Source: Blastococcus litoris
Lineage (GTDB): Bacteria > Actinomycetota > Actinomycetes > Mycobacteriales > Geodermatophilaceae
Length of the DNA: 64,000 nt
NCBI RefSeq assembly: GCF_003075095.1
Contig: NZ_QCZF01000003.1
Coordinates: forward strand, 415,707 to 479,706
Reading direction: 5' to 3'
Both the position numbers and the translations under genes were made by a program. Below are positions 54,625 to 64,000 of this stretch, piece after piece. Below the pieces are notes generated by a model, which was not told the DNA's origin, did not search any database, and saw only the letters and a program-made list of their open reading frames with translations. Numbering within the stretch: the stretch's first letter is position 1; every line of letters starts with the position of its first letter.

Positions 54625-55805
54625 TGGCCCGCTCGACGCCGGCGCGCACCCACTCTCGGGCGCACACCGCGGGGATCATCGGCACGGTCGTCGGCCTGGC
54701 GGCCGCGGGGACGGCGGCCGGTGTCGCCGTCACCCGCATCGCGCGGCGCCGGGTCCGGGCCGCCGAACTGGGGCCTGTGGGCGACGTCGCCGAGCTGACC
54801 GCGGCGCAGCTGCGCGAGGACGACCCGCTCGGCCCGGCCGCGCGTGCGGCGGACCGCACCGCCCTCGTGCAGGCCGACGACGGCGTGCTGCTCGCCGTCG
54901 AGGAGATCGGCCCGCGGGACGCGCCCCTGACCGTCGTCTTCGTGCACGGCTACACGCTGTCCATGGCCTCGTGGACGTTCCAGCGGCGGGCCCTCGCCGC
55001 CGAGCTCGCGACGGCGAACGGCCACCGCCCCGACGCCCGCCTGGTGTTCTACGACCAGCGCGGTCACGGCGCCTCGGGCCGGGGCCGGGCGGAGAACTCC
55101 ACGATCGAGCAGCTGGCCCGCGACCTGGCGACGGTGCTGGAGGCCCGGGTGCCTCGCGGGCCGGTCGTCCTCGTCGGCCACTCGATGGGCGGCATGACGA
55201 TCATGGGGCTGGCGGCGCTGCGGCCCGAGCTGTTCGGGTCCCGGATCGTCGCCGCCGCCCTCCTCTCGACGTCGAGCGGGCAGCTCGCCGACCTGAACTT
55301 CGGCATGCCCGAGCTGCTCACCCGGGTCCGGGCTGCCGTCATCCCGGTGGCGGCATGGACGATGCGCCGCCGTCCGGCGTTCGCCGAGCGGACCCGGCGG
55401 GTTGCCGCCGACCTGGTGTCGGCGGTGACCCGGTCCCTGTCCTTCGCCTCGGCGGACGTCGACCCGGCCCTCGTGCGCTACGTGGACTCGATGATCGCCG
55501 GCACGCCGGTCGACGTGATCGCGGAGTTCTACCCGGCGCTGGCCGGCCTGGACGAGACCGGTTCGCTGGAGCCGCTGCGGGCGATCCCCACGCTCGTGCT
55601 CACCGGCGCCGAGGACAAGATGATCCCGCCGGACCACAGCGAGCTGCTGCTGGAGCGGCTGGCGCGGGCGGGGGACGGCACGGCGGAGCACGTCGTCGTC
55701 CCGGACGCCGGGCACATGGTGCTGCTCGAGAAGCCGGACGAGGTCACGGAGGCGCTGGCCGCGCTGCTGCGTCGCGTCGGTGCCGGGGCGAACGCCGAGC
55801 GCTGA
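54624..55805 (+). CDS. Alpha/beta-fold hydrolase with N-terminal membrane helix
   Basis: 393 aa. A possible membrane segment lies at 17-36 (Gly/Ala-rich, after an Arg/His start), then a linker and the hydrolase fold from about 100. VVFVHGYTLSMASW is the oxyanion region. Ser187 in VGHSMGGMTIMG is the nucleophile. The acid is probably in TGAEDKMIPP, and the His in PDAGHMVLLEKP. Substrate unknown: lipase, esterase or peptidase are all possible. It sits between alr and the tsa genes, as in other actinobacteria, and is coupled to alr by a one-base overlap. Confidence 0.88.
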   Translation: MARSTPARTHSRAHTAGIIGTVVGLAAAGTAAGVAVTRIARRRVRAAELGPVGDVAELTAAQLREDDPLGPAARAADRTALVQADDGVLLAVEEIGPRDAPLTVVFVHGYTLSMASWTFQRRALAAELATANGHRPDARLVFYDQRGHGASGRGRAENSTIEQLARDLATVLEARVPRGPVVLVGHSMGGMTIMGLAALRPELFGSRIVAAALLSTSSGQLADLNFGMPELLTRVRAAVIPVAAWTMRRRPAFAERTRRVAADLVSAVTRSLSFASADVDPALVRYVDSMIAGTPVDVIAEFYPALAGLDETGSLEPLRAIPTLVLTGAEDKMIPPDHSELLLERLARAGDGTAEHVVVPDAGHMVLLEKPDEVTEALAALLRRVGAGANAER

Positions 55806-55811
55806 CCTCGA

Positions 55812-56438
55812 TCAGGGGACCCCTCCGGCCATCCCTCCCGCGGGCCCGATGAGGTAGGCGCCCGCGGCGGCGGCCGACCCACCCGTGCGGTAGGCGGCGA
55901 GCCGGGGATCGCTGTGGTCGACGTCGTGACGGTCGCGACCGCCCGGCGGCGCGAGGACGGTGCTGGGCCGGTCGAAGATCTCCGACCGTCTCCGCGCATC
56001 GGCCAGCGCCCGGCGACCGCGGAGGGCCACATCCCGAAGCTCGTCCTCCCCGGTCCGCTCGCGCAGGCCCCGCAGGACCCTGCGGCCGGCGCGGGTCGGC
56101 GCCAGGGCGGACCGGACGTGCGGGTGCCGGGCGAGAGCGCCGGCACGGCCGAGCAGTCCGAGCGCCTGCAGTCGGCGGCCCACAGTGGCAACGCGGTCGT
56201 CGTCGGCCAGCCGCCACTGCACGGTGTCGACCGAGCGGTGCCCCGTCGGTCCGACCGCGTCCAGGACCGCCGCCTCGACCGGGTGCCGTCGCGCCAGGTC
56301 GGCGGTGACCAGCTGGCCGGGGCAGCGCAGCCGGAGCCGCCCGGTTCCCAGCAGCGCGATCACCGCGGTGTCGACGAGACGGCCGGGGCCGCCTGCCAGG
56401 TACGCCACGTCGTAGAGGTCGAGGTCCTCGGCCGGCAT
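55812..56438 (-). CDS. TIGR04222-type domain protein
   Basis: 208 aa. The N-terminal 80 residues (LDLYDVAYLAGGPGRLVDTA, then GRLRLRCPGQLVTADLARRH and HPVEAAVLDAVG) match my memory of the TIGR04222 domain, of unknown function, in actinobacterial membrane proteins. The rest is Arg-rich. It ends with a short Gly/Ala hydrophobic stretch, too short for a sure membrane helix. The ATG at 56438 is set by GGAGG 7 nt upstream. Longer frames run antisense to udg. It is the only minus-strand gene in an otherwise co-directional run. Confidence 0.66.
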   Translation of the reverse strand: MPAEDLDLYDVAYLAGGPGRLVDTAVIALLGTGRLRLRCPGQLVTADLARRHPVEAAVLDAVGPTGHRSVDTVQWRLADDDRVATVGRRLQALGLLGRAGALARHPHVRSALAPTRAGRRVLRGLRERTGEDELRDVALRGRRALADARRRSEIFDRPSTVLAPPGGRDRHDVDHSDPRLAAYRTGGSAAAAGAYLIGPAGGMAGGVP

Positions 56439-56525
56439 GACCACACCTCCGGATGCGGCGCGGGTGGAGCCGGGTCCACGGTGGCACCGACCGGAGGACG
56501 GGGGAAGGGGCCGGAGGACCGCCGT

Positions 56526-56531
56526 TAGGGT
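56526..56531 (+). promoter_or_regulatory. Putative -10 box for the uracil-DNA glycosylase gene
   Basis: TAGGGT, identical to the rpoB -10, lies 6 nt before the GTG start with no ribosome site between, so a leaderless transcript is likely. No clear -35. It would restart transcription of the udg-tsa run after the minus-strand gene. Confidence 0.52.
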
Positions 56532-56537
56532 GCGCAC

Positions 56538-57167
56538 GTGGCCGCTCTCCGACCGCCGAGGTCCGACGCCGCGGCCGACGAGGTCGCCCGCGTGGCCGCG
56601 GCGGCCCCCGACTGGGGAACGCTGGCCGAGGTGAACCGGCCGTGCGTCGCCTGCCCGGAGCTGGCCGCGACCCGGCAGCACGTCGTCGTCGGCGACGTCC
56701 CGCTGAGAGGCCGGCCGCGGTTCGCCCTGGTCGGCGAGGCGCCCGGCGCGACCGAGGACGAGACCGGGCGGCCCTTCGTCGGGAAGTCCGGCGCGCTGCT
56801 GGACCAGCTGCTCGCCGAGGCGGGCCTGTCGAGAGCGGAGGCCGCCGTCCTGAACATCGTGAAGTGCCGCCCGCCGGCCAACCGGATGCCCAGGGCCCCC
56901 GAGGTCGCCCGCTGCAGCGGCTGGCTGCGCCGGCAGCTGGAGCTGCTCGACCCGCCGGTCGTCGTCGCCCTGGGCCTGTCGGCCGCGAAGTGGTTCCTCG
57001 GGCCGCGGACGGTCCTCGCCCAGGTCCGCGCGCGGCCGCACGAGGTGGACGGCCGGGCGGTCTGGGCCACGTACCACCCGTCGGCCGCCATCCGGTTCGG
57101 TCCGAACGGCGCCCCGCGGGCCGGGCTCCTCGCCGACCTGACCGCCGTCGCCGGGACCCTGGCATGA
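56538..57167 (+). CDS. Family 4 uracil-DNA glycosylase (iron-sulfur)
   Basis: 209 aa. It removes uracil from DNA. The active-site block GEAPGATEDETGRPFVGKSG (66-85) and the motif YHPSAAIRF are clear. The four cysteines for a 4Fe-4S cluster are Cys36 and Cys39 (CVACPE), Cys110 (NIVKCRPPANR) and Cys126 (ARCSGW). The GTG start has a -10 box just ahead. The stop overlaps the tsaE ATG by 4 bp, so the repair gene is coupled to the tRNA-modification genes. Confidence 0.92.
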   Translation: MAALRPPRSDAAADEVARVAAAAPDWGTLAEVNRPCVACPELAATRQHVVVGDVPLRGRPRFALVGEAPGATEDETGRPFVGKSGALLDQLLAEAGLSRAEAAVLNIVKCRPPANRMPRAPEVARCSGWLRRQLELLDPPVVVALGLSAAKWFLGPRTVLAQVRARPHEVDGRAVWATYHPSAAIRFGPNGAPRAGLLADLTAVAGTLA

Positions 57168-57640
57168 GGCGGGAGCACGTCCTGCCCACGCCCGCCGACA
57201 CCCAGGCCCTCGGCCGCGCGCTGGCCGGCGTGCTGGCCCCGGGCGACCTCGTCGTCCTCGTCGGCCCGCTCGGCGCCGGCAAGACGGCGCTCACGCAGGG
57301 CATCGGCGCCGGGCTCGGCGTCCACGAGCCGGTGACCTCCCCGACCTTCGTCATCTCGCGGGTGCACCGCGGCGGGCGGATCCCGCTGGTGCACGTCGAC
57401 GCCTACCGGCTGGGTGGCGTGGCCGACGTCGACGACCTCGACCTGGACGCCTCGACCGACGAGTCGGTGACCGTGGTCGAGTGGGGCCAGGGGCTGGTCG
57501 AGCGCCTGGCCGACGAGCACCTCGAGGTGCGCCTCGACCGCCGCGACGACGACGTCCGGACGGCGGTGCTGGTGCCGCACGGCCCCGGCTGGGAACGCCG
57601 GCTGGACGGCGGCCGAGTGGGTCGGCCGGCGAGTCAGTAA
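57164..57640 (+). CDS. tsaE: tRNA threonylcarbamoyladenosine biosynthesis ATPase TsaE
   Basis: 158 aa. It resets the TsaB-TsaD complex in t6A synthesis. The P-loop GPLGAGKT is at 34-41. SPTFVISRVHRGGRIPLVHV, DAYRL and VEWGQGL are family motifs. The start overlaps the udg stop (ATGA). tsaB follows, with 2 or 11 bp between depending on its start. Confidence 0.95.
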   Translation: MRREHVLPTPADTQALGRALAGVLAPGDLVVLVGPLGAGKTALTQGIGAGLGVHEPVTSPTFVISRVHRGGRIPLVHVDAYRLGGVADVDDLDLDASTDESVTVVEWGQGLVERLADEHLEVRLDRRDDDVRTAVLVPHGPGWERRLDGGRVGRPASQ

Positions 57641-57651
57641 CGTTGACCGAC

Positions 57652-58287
57652 GTGCTCGTCCTCGCTCTCGACACCGCGACACCGACGCTCGTCGCCGGGC
57701 TCGCCGACTGGTCGGAGCACGGGGCGGCCGAGGTGCTGGCCGAGCGCGCGGTGCCCTCGGGCAACCGGCACGCCGAGCTGCTGACCCCGGCGATCACGAG
57801 CGTCCTCGACGACGCGGGCCTGACCATGGGCGACCTCGACGTCGTCGTCACGGGCCTCGGGCCCGGCCCCTTCACCGGTCTCCGGGTCGGCGTGGTGACC
57901 GCTGCGGCGCTGGCCGATGCCCGCGGGCTGCCGGTGTTCGGCGTCTGCTCCCTGGACGCGGTCGGCTCGGGGGCCCGGACCGTGGTCACCGACGCCCGCC
58001 GCAAGGAGGTCTACTGGGCCGCCTACGACGAGTCGGGCGCCCGGACCGACGGGCCCGGCGTCGTCCGTCCGGAGGACCTCGGCCGGCCCGGCCCCTTCGT
58101 CGGTGACCCCGCGTTCGCCGGTCGGCTGGGGGCCGACGTCGCGACCGCCGAGGTGACGACGGCGGGGCTGCTCCGCGCCGCCGGGCCCCAGCTGCTCGAC
58201 CCGTCCTCGGCCGGACCGCTGCTGCCGCTCTACCTGCGCCGCCCGGACGCCACCCCGCCGACGGCGATCAAGGCGGTGTCGCAGTGA
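57652..58287 (+). CDS. tsaB: tRNA threonylcarbamoyladenosine biosynthesis protein TsaB
   Basis: 211 aa. It is an ASKHA-fold partner of TsaD. LVLALDTATPTLVAGL opens it, with NRHAELLTPAI and GLGPGPFTGLRVG following. TDARRKEVYWAAYDE and LYLRRPDA are near the C-terminus. The GTG at 57652 gives the family start. A TTG at 57643 adds three residues and cannot be excluded. Neither has a good ribosome site, so coupling to tsaE is likely. It overlaps rimI by 4 bp. Confidence 0.92.
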   Translation: MLVLALDTATPTLVAGLADWSEHGAAEVLAERAVPSGNRHAELLTPAITSVLDDAGLTMGDLDVVVTGLGPGPFTGLRVGVVTAAALADARGLPVFGVCSLDAVGSGARTVVTDARRKEVYWAAYDESGARTDGPGVVRPEDLGRPGPFVGDPAFAGRLGADVATAEVTTAGLLRAAGPQLLDPSSAGPLLPLYLRRPDATPPTAIKAVSQ

Positions 58288-58799
58288 CGGTCACCCTGCG
58301 GCCGATGACCGTCGCCGACCTGCCCGCCGTCATGCGGCTGGAGGAGGAGCTGTTCGCCCCGGACACCTGGACCGAGGCGATGTACCGCGACGAGCTCTCG
58401 CGCGCGGACACCCGCTTCTACGTCGTCGCCGAGTTCGACGTGGCCGGTGACGAGGACGAACCGGTCGAGGGTCCGCCGGTGATGGTCGGCTACGGCGGGC
58501 TGATCGCCTACGACGACGAGGCGCACGTGGCGACGCTCGGGGTGACGACGGCCCTCCAGGGGGAGGGGATCGGGTCGCTGCTGCTCGACGCGCTGCTCTC
58601 CGAGGCCGACCGGCGCAGCCCCGTCGTGCTGCTCGAGGTGCGCGCTGACAACGAGACCGCCCAGCACCTCTACCGCCGGCGCGGGTTCGTCGAGATCGGC
58701 CGGAGGCGGGGCTACTACCAGCCCAGCGGCGCGGACGCCGTGGTCATGAAGCGCAAGCGGGTGCGGGCCCTGAGCCGGACGGGAGGCGGACGTGGCTGA
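58284..58799 (+). CDS. rimI: Ribosomal protein S18-alanine N-acetyltransferase RimI
   Basis: 171 aa, a GNAT acetyltransferase. [20 protein letters not shown] opens it. The acetyl-CoA loop is [20 protein letters not shown] (the usual R/Q-x-x-G-x-G block), and [19 protein letters not shown] is the C-terminal signature. It is encoded between tsaB and tsaD, the conserved order; the true target could be S18 or other proteins. The GTG overlaps tsaB, and the end overlaps tsaD by 8 bp. Confidence 0.93.
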   Translation: MTVTLRPMTVADLPAVMRLEEELFAPDTWTEAMYRDELSRADTRFYVVAEFDVAGDEDEPVEGPPVMVGYGGLIAYDDEAHVATLGVTTALQGEGIGSLLLDALLSEADRRSPVVLLEVRADNETAQHLYRRRGFVEIGRRRGYYQPSGADAVVMKRKRVRALSRTGGGRG

Positions 58800-59829
58800 C
58801 CAGCCGCTGGTCCTGGGCTTCGAGACGTCGTGCGACGAGACGGGCGTCGGGCTGGTCCGCGGGCACACCCTGCTCGCCGACGCGCTGGCCACGTCGATGG
58901 CCGAGCACGAGCGCTTCGGCGGAGTCGTCCCGGAGATCGCGTCGCGGGCGCACCTCGAGGCGATGGTCCCGACGGTGCACCGGGCGCTCGCCGACGCCGG
59001 CGCGACCCTGGACGACGTCGACGCCGTCGCCGTCACGTCGGGGCCCGGCCTGACCGGTGCCCTGCTGGTCGGCGTCGCCGCGGCCAAGGCCTACGCGCTG
59101 GCGCTCGGCAAGCCGCTGTACGGCGTGAACCACCTGGCGGCGCACGTCGCCGTCGACGAGCTGCAGCACGGCCCGCTCGCCGAGCCGTCGATCGCGCTGC
59201 TGGTGTCCGGCGGGCACAGCTCGCTGCTGCTCGTCCCCGACCTGGCGCAGGACGTGCAGCCGCTGGGCCGCACGGTGGACGACGCGGCGGGGGAGGCCTT
59301 CGACAAGGTCGCCCGCGTGCTCGGCCTGCCGTTCCCGGGCGGTCCGCCGATCGACAAGGCGGCGCGGGAGGGCGACCCGGCCGCCATCGGCTTCCCGCGC
59401 GGCCTCACCGGCCCCCGGGACGCCCCCTACGACTTCTCCTTCTCCGGCCTGAAGACCGCCGTCGCCCGGTGGGTCGAGGCGCGGCAGAAGGCGGGGGAGC
59501 AGGTGCCGGTGGCCGACGTCGCCGCCTCGTTCCAGGAGGCGGTCGCCGACGTCCTGACCGCCAAGGCCGTGCGCGCCTGCCGCGACCACGGCGTCGACCA
59601 CCTCGTGCTCGGCGGGGGCGTGGCCGCCAACTCGCGGCTGCGCGCGCTGGCCGAGGAGCGCTGCGCCGCGGCCGGGATCGTGCTGCGGGTCCCCAGCCCC
59701 CGGCTGTGCACCGACAACGGCGCGATGGTCGCCGCGTTGGGCTCGCGCCTCGTGTCGTCCGGCATCGCGCCGTCCCTGCCCGATCTCGGGGCCGACAGCT
59801 CGCTGCCCATCGAGGTCGTCACGGCGTAG
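58792..59829 (+). CDS. tsaD: tRNA N6-adenosine threonylcarbamoyltransferase TsaD
   Basis: 345 aa. It forms t6A at position 37 of ANN-decoding tRNAs. The metal-binding histidines are His114 and His118 in [49 protein letters not shown] and CTDNGAMVA are all present. The start overlaps rimI by 8 bp with GGGAGG ahead. It overlaps the end of the convergent methyltransferase gene by 11 bp. groES follows downstream in the same direction. Confidence 0.97.
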   Translation: MADQPLVLGFETSCDETGVGLVRGHTLLADALATSMAEHERFGGVVPEIASRAHLEAMVPTVHRALADAGATLDDVDAVAVTSGPGLTGALLVGVAAAKAYALALGKPLYGVNHLAAHVAVDELQHGPLAEPSIALLVSGGHSSLLLVPDLAQDVQPLGRTVDDAAGEAFDKVARVLGLPFPGGPPIDKAAREGDPAAIGFPRGLTGPRDAPYDFSFSGLKTAVARWVEARQKAGEQVPVADVAASFQEAVADVLTAKAVRACRDHGVDHLVLGGGVAANSRLRALAEERCAAAGIVLRVPSPRLCTDNGAMVAALGSRLVSSGIAPSLPDLGADSSLPIEVVTA

Positions 59830-61078
59830 GCGGCTCGCAGACCAGCACGGTCGGTGCACCCGCCACCCGGGTGACCACGACGACGGCCGACCCGCTCCCG
59901 GGCCCTCTCAGCTGCCGCGCGAGGGTCTCGGGCTCGATGGGGGAGCCCCGCTTCTTGACGACGACGCGGCCGACGTCGCGGGCGCGCAGGTGCGCCCTGA
60001 GCTTCTTGAGGTTGAACGGCAGGACGTCGGCGACCCGGTAGGAGCTCAGCCACGGCGTCGATGTCGGTGCATCCGAGGTCAGGTAGGCGATCGTCGGGTC
60101 GACCAGCGTCGCGCCGTCGGCCACCAGCGACATGAGGCCGGACCGGATGAGCGCGGGGTCGGGCTCGTGCAGCCACCCGCGCACCGGGCCGACCGGCGCG
60201 GGGCCGGGGTCGTCGTCGGCGCTCACCTCGCTGACGACCCCGTCGCGGACCAGCGTCGCCCGCCGCCAGGTGGTCGCGACGGCGGGCCCCCACAGCAGCG
60301 CCTCGACGATCGAGCCGCCGGCGGACACCCACTCGGCCTCGATGCCGTCCGGGACCCGGTCGTGGTCGAGGCCGGGCGCCACCTTGACCACCGACAGCGG
60401 GACGCGGTCGAGCAGCGCCCGGACCGTCGACCAGGGCGGGGACCAGCGGTCGGGGTCGAGCTGCCGGCGCCCGCCCGCCCGGCGCGCGGGGTCGAGCACG
60501 GCGGCGTCGCAGCCGGCCACGCGGCCGCCCGCCGCCGCGGCCACGAGCTCGACGACGTCGGCGTCGAGCACCTCGACGCCGGACAGGCCGAGCGCGGCCA
60601 CGTTGAGCGCGGTGAGCTCCCGGGCCACGGGGTCGCGGTCCACGGCGACGACGCGCGCACCGGCACGGGCCAGCGCCATGGTGTCCGTGCCGGCGGCGCA
60701 GCCCAGGTCGGCGACCGACGCCGCCCCGCCGGCCAGCAGCCGTGCGGCGCGCCGGTCGGCGAGCTCGGGACGTCCGGCCTGCTCGAGGGTGTCGCCGGTG
60801 AACAGCAGCCGTGCGGCGTCGTCGCCGAACGCGGCCCGGGCGCGGTCCCGCTGCCGCGCGATGCCCCACGCCGGGCCGGCGAGCTCCGCGCCGACCTCGG
60901 CGCGCAGCCGGCTCAGCGCGGTCACGGCGTCGGCCCGGGCGGCCAGCAGCTCGGCGGCCCGGGAGAGGGCCCGGACACCGTCCGGCGTCGCGAGCGCCCG
61001 AAGCTGCCGCACGGTCTCGACGGCCTGCTCGTCGGGTCGCGGGTCCACCCGCACAGCCTCGCGCACCCGCAGGGTCAC
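59819..61078 (-). CDS. Class I SAM-dependent methyltransferase with a THUMP-like C-terminal domain
   Basis: 419 aa. An N-terminal helical part precedes the SAM site [20 protein letters not shown] and the acidic [10 protein letters not shown]. The N/D-P-P-like motif is replaced by [10 protein letters not shown]. The C-terminal 100 residues, with [20 protein letters not shown] and VVKKRGSP, read like the THUMP-like domain of actinobacterial proteins. The target (perhaps rRNA or tRNA) is unknown. The GTG at 61078 is chosen because an earlier start would cross the groES promoter and CIRCE. It is convergent with tsaD. Confidence 0.82.
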   Translation of the reverse strand: MTLRVREAVRVDPRPDEQAVETVRQLRALATPDGVRALSRAAELLAARADAVTALSRLRAEVGAELAGPAWGIARQRDRARAAFGDDAARLLFTGDTLEQAGRPELADRRAARLLAGGAASVADLGCAAGTDTMALARAGARVVAVDRDPVARELTALNVAALGLSGVEVLDADVVELVAAAAGGRVAGCDAAVLDPARRAGGRRQLDPDRWSPPWSTVRALLDRVPLSVVKVAPGLDHDRVPDGIEAEWVSAGGSIVEALLWGPAVATTWRRATLVRDGVVSEVSADDDPGPAPVGPVRGWLHEPDPALIRSGLMSLVADGATLVDPTIAYLTSDAPTSTPWLSSYRVADVLPFNLKKLRAHLRARDVGRVVVKKRGSPIEPETLARQLRGPGSGSAVVVVTRVAGAPTVLVCEPPTP

Positions 61079-61095
61079 CCACGTCGGGGACCCGG

Positions 61096-61125
61096 TTGAG
61101 CGGCTGGCACTCTCGTGGGTAGAGT
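61096..61125 (+). promoter_or_regulatory. Predicted groES-groEL promoter
   Basis: The -35 is TTGAGC (61096-61101) and the -10 is TAGAGT (61120-61125), with an 18-bp spacer. The CIRCE operator covers the spacer and -10, so bound HrcA would block polymerase directly. The leader would be about 120 nt. Confidence 0.7.
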
Positions 61126-61130
61126 GCCAA
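61104..61130. promoter_or_regulatory. CIRCE operator (HrcA binding site)
   Basis: CTGGCACTC (61104-61112), 9 bp, GAGTGCCAA (61122-61130). It is the actinobacterial form of TTAGCACTC-N9-GAGTGCTAA, with one mismatch between the arms (C for T at the first position). Known role: the HrcA repressor, folded with help from GroEL, shuts the promoter at normal temperature. Confidence 0.92.
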
Positions 61131-61249
61131 TCGACACGGGCTGGCGCCCGACCCCCGCGACGGCGGGTGCCCGGATCCCGTGCCACAGCATCAGCAGTAC
61201 CAGCACGTTCCTGTCACAGCCGTCCGACACCGAAGGGGGCGTCACCGAC

Positions 61250-61558
61250 GTGACGACCGCTACCAAGGTCAGCATCAAGCCGCTGGAGGACCGCGTCGTG
61301 GTCCAGGCCAACGAGGCCGAGACCACCACCGCCTCCGGTCTGGTCATCCCGGACACCGCCAAGGAGAAGCCCCAGGAGGGCACCGTCGTCGCCGTGGGCC
61401 CCGGCCGCATCGACGACAACGGCAACCGCGTCCCGCTCGACGTGAACGTCGGCGACGTGGTCATCTACTCGAAGTACGGCGGCACCGAGGTCAAGTACAG
61501 CGGCGAGGATTACCTCGTGCTCTCCGCTCGCGACCTGCTCGCCGTCGTGGAGAAGTGA
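61250..61558 (+). CDS. groES: Co-chaperonin GroES
   Basis: 102 aa, the seven-membered lid of the chaperonin. [20 protein letters not shown] opens it. The mobile loop [20 protein letters not shown] binds GroEL, and [20 protein letters not shown] closes it. The GTG is preceded by GAAGGGGG. Longer in-frame starts run through the promoter and are rejected. CIRCE-controlled; a hairpin separates it from groEL. Confidence 0.97.
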   Translation: MTTATKVSIKPLEDRVVVQANEAETTTASGLVIPDTAKEKPQEGTVVAVGPGRIDDNGNRVPLDVNVGDVVIYSKYGGTEVKYSGEDYLVLSARDLLAVVEK

Positions 61559-61588
61559 CCTCTCCGCACCTGCTCCACCAGCTCTGAC

Positions 61589-61628
61589 AACCGCCCCGGG
61601 CGACCCGATCTCGGGTCCCGGGGCGGTT
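61589..61628. terminator. Bulged hairpin between groES and groEL
   Basis: Outer arms of 11 bp (61589-61599 and 618-628 of 61 kb), a 2-nt bulge, inner arms of 7 bp (61602-61608 and 61611-61617) and a 2-nt minimal loop that would open further. A short T-run (CCTTTCC) follows. It may attenuate or process the mRNA so that groES is made in excess. Confidence 0.62.
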
Positions 61629-61667
61629 GCCTTTCCGGGAGCTCGCTCCCACCCGACCCACCCCTGA

Positions 61668-63329
<1,662 letters not shown>

Positions 63330-63339
63330 GCCGCCTGCC

Positions 63340-63374
63340 GAGGTGATGATCAGGGCCCCTGATCATCACCTCGC
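63340..63374. repeat. Palindrome after groEL, related to the composite repeats
   Basis: 17-bp arms (63340-63356 and 63358-63374) around one base: CGAGGTGATGATCAGGG and its complement. The core GATGATCAGG...CCTGATCATC is the same as in the first part of the repeat at 51525, but the TCCTGGCTCAC part is absent. Confidence 0.7.
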
Positions 63375-63387
63375 CAGTACGAACGAA

Positions 63388-63424
63388 GAGGGCGGGTTCC
63401 GGATGATCCGGAACCCGCCCTCTC
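63388..63424. terminator. Terminator between convergent groEL and whiD/whiB3-type gene
   Basis: Perfect 16-bp arms (63388-63403 and 63409-63424) with the 5-nt loop ATGAT. It can serve both genes. It is adjacent to the palindrome at 63340, giving two strong hairpins in 85 bp. Confidence 0.8.
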
Positions 63425-63442
63425 GGCGTTGGTGTGGGGGAG

Positions 63443-63742
63443 TCAGACCCCGGCGGCGACGGCGGCGGGCTCCGCGGCGATCAGCCGGGCCCGCTCCTCC
63501 TCGCTCATGCCACCCCAGACCCCGTAGGGCTCGCGGACCGACAGCGCGTGCTTGAGGCAGGCGTCCAGCACGGGGCACCGGGCGCACACCGCCTTGGCCG
63601 CGGCCTGGCGCCGGGCACGGGCGGGACCGCGTTCGCCGTCCGGGTGGAAGAAGAGGGACGTGTTCTCGCCACGGCAGGCGCCGTGGAGCTGCCAGTCCCA
63701 GACCTCGGCGACCGGCGTCGGGAGCCTGCGAATGTCGGCCAT
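63443..63742 (-). CDS. WhiB-family iron-sulfur regulator (WhiD/WhiB3 type)
   Basis: 99 aa. The four cysteines for a redox-sensitive 4Fe-4S cluster are Cys23, Cys53, Cys56 and Cys62. The turn GVWGG is at 74-78, followed by a basic helix. MADIRRLPTPVAEVWDWQLH and FFHPDGERG are very like Streptomyces WhiD and mycobacterial WhiB3. WhiB3 also lies next to groEL1 in Mycobacterium, so the locus is conserved. WhiD acts in spore maturation and WhiB3 in redox and lipid control, by binding the main sigma factor. The ribosome site is GGAGGAGAC. Confidence 0.94.
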   Translation of the reverse strand: MADIRRLPTPVAEVWDWQLHGACRGENTSLFFHPDGERGPARARRQAAAKAVCARCPVLDACLKHALSVREPYGVWGGMSEEERARLIAAEPAAVAAGV

Positions 63743-63873
63743 GTCTCCTCCAGGGCTCAGGTGAGCCGGAGGGGGCTGTCCGGCTGCAAGGGGCCGGGTG
63801 CCCTTGGCCTCGCATGGTCAAACACGTCGTGATCGCAACTTTTCGGGCCGATTCGTCCGGCGGCCCCCTCCCA

Positions 63874-63901
63874 CGGCCCTCACCCCGCGGGGTGAGGGCC
63901 G
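63874..63901. other. Perfect 28-nt palindrome near the right edge
   Basis: It has 13-bp arms CGGCCCTCACCCC and its complement around GC. It lies about 130 bp upstream of whiD/whiB3 with no recognised gene on its right side. It could be the terminator of a gene outside the window or an operator. Nothing else can be supported between 63743 and 64000. Confidence 0.5.
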
Positions 63902-64000
63902 CTGTCGTAGCCCGTTCGTGTCGATCAAGGTGGGTTCTGGACGCAGCGGTTCCGGTGGGGATCCACCCCCGGGACGTGCGTCACCGGCGGGGTGTTCCCC

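Noticed and set aside
59819..61186. Longer 455-aa form of the THUMP-like methyltransferase
   Set aside because: It would run through the CIRCE operator and groES promoter; homology-like sequence begins after GTG 61078.

Overview
The window is a gene-dense chromosomal stretch of a very high-GC actinobacterium. Many genes use GTG or TTG starts, most neighbours overlap by 1-4 bases, there is an mce operon, an F420-type oxidoreductase, a WhiB-family regulator and a CIRCE element in the actinobacterial GGCACTC form. Protein wording and gene order resemble mycobacteria and Streptomyces. A relative of Frankia or Geodermatophilus is my inference from this, not something proved by the sequence. No tRNA, rRNA, CRISPR array, insertion sequence or prophage is visible.

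Layout. (1) 1-7532: the 3' part of an mce lipid-transport operon (end of the A subunit, B to F, two mce-associated membrane proteins). (2) 7533-15451: promoter and leader, then rpoB and rpoC, separated by a perfect 15-bp hairpin and closed by a 16-bp terminator hairpin. (3) 15467-17879, minus strand: an F420-type oxidoreductase, a 71-aa protein that looks like a free-standing prodomain, and a cytosolic serine protease carrying the same kind of prodomain. (4) 17880-41357: str operon (rpsL rpsG fusA tuf), S10 and spc ribosomal clusters, secY-adk-map, infA-rpmJ-rpsM-rpsK-rpsD, rpoA, rplQ and truA. Most sub-cluster boundaries carry GC-rich hairpins without U-tracts. (5) 41335-47171: an SDR-like protein, a lipoprotein, and molybdenum-cofactor genes (mobA, fdhD, moaB-type, moaC, moeA) with a decayed VOC gene, then a beta-carbonic anhydrase. 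(6) 47317-51518: rplM-rpsI-glmM-glmS. (7) 51630-59829: acpS, nnr, alr, a lipase-like hydrolase, a TIGR04222-type gene on the other strand, a family-4 uracil-DNA glycosylase and the t6A genes tsaE-tsaB-rimI-tsaD. (8) 59819-63742: a THUMP-like methyltransferase, CIRCE-controlled groES-groEL (His-rich tail) and a convergent whiD/whiB3-type regulator.

How it fits together: the middle 40 kb is the transcription and translation core. The flanks handle envelope lipid import (mce), cell-wall precursors (glmM, glmS, alr), cofactors (Moco, acyl-carrier phosphopantetheine, NADHX repair), tRNA modification and protein folding.

Main points for a second look: the protease plus free prodomain pair; a two-copy composite palindromic repeat with a third partial copy; long low-complexity tails on L4, S3 and L17; a truA with no ATG/GTG/TTG able to encode the intact enzyme; several genes whose -10 box sits 6-7 nt before the start codon (probable leaderless transcripts); a shared ACAGCACCAC motif in ribosomal leaders; and a calcium-loop-like insert in MceD. 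I found no obviously new defence or mobile system; the window is mostly conserved core.
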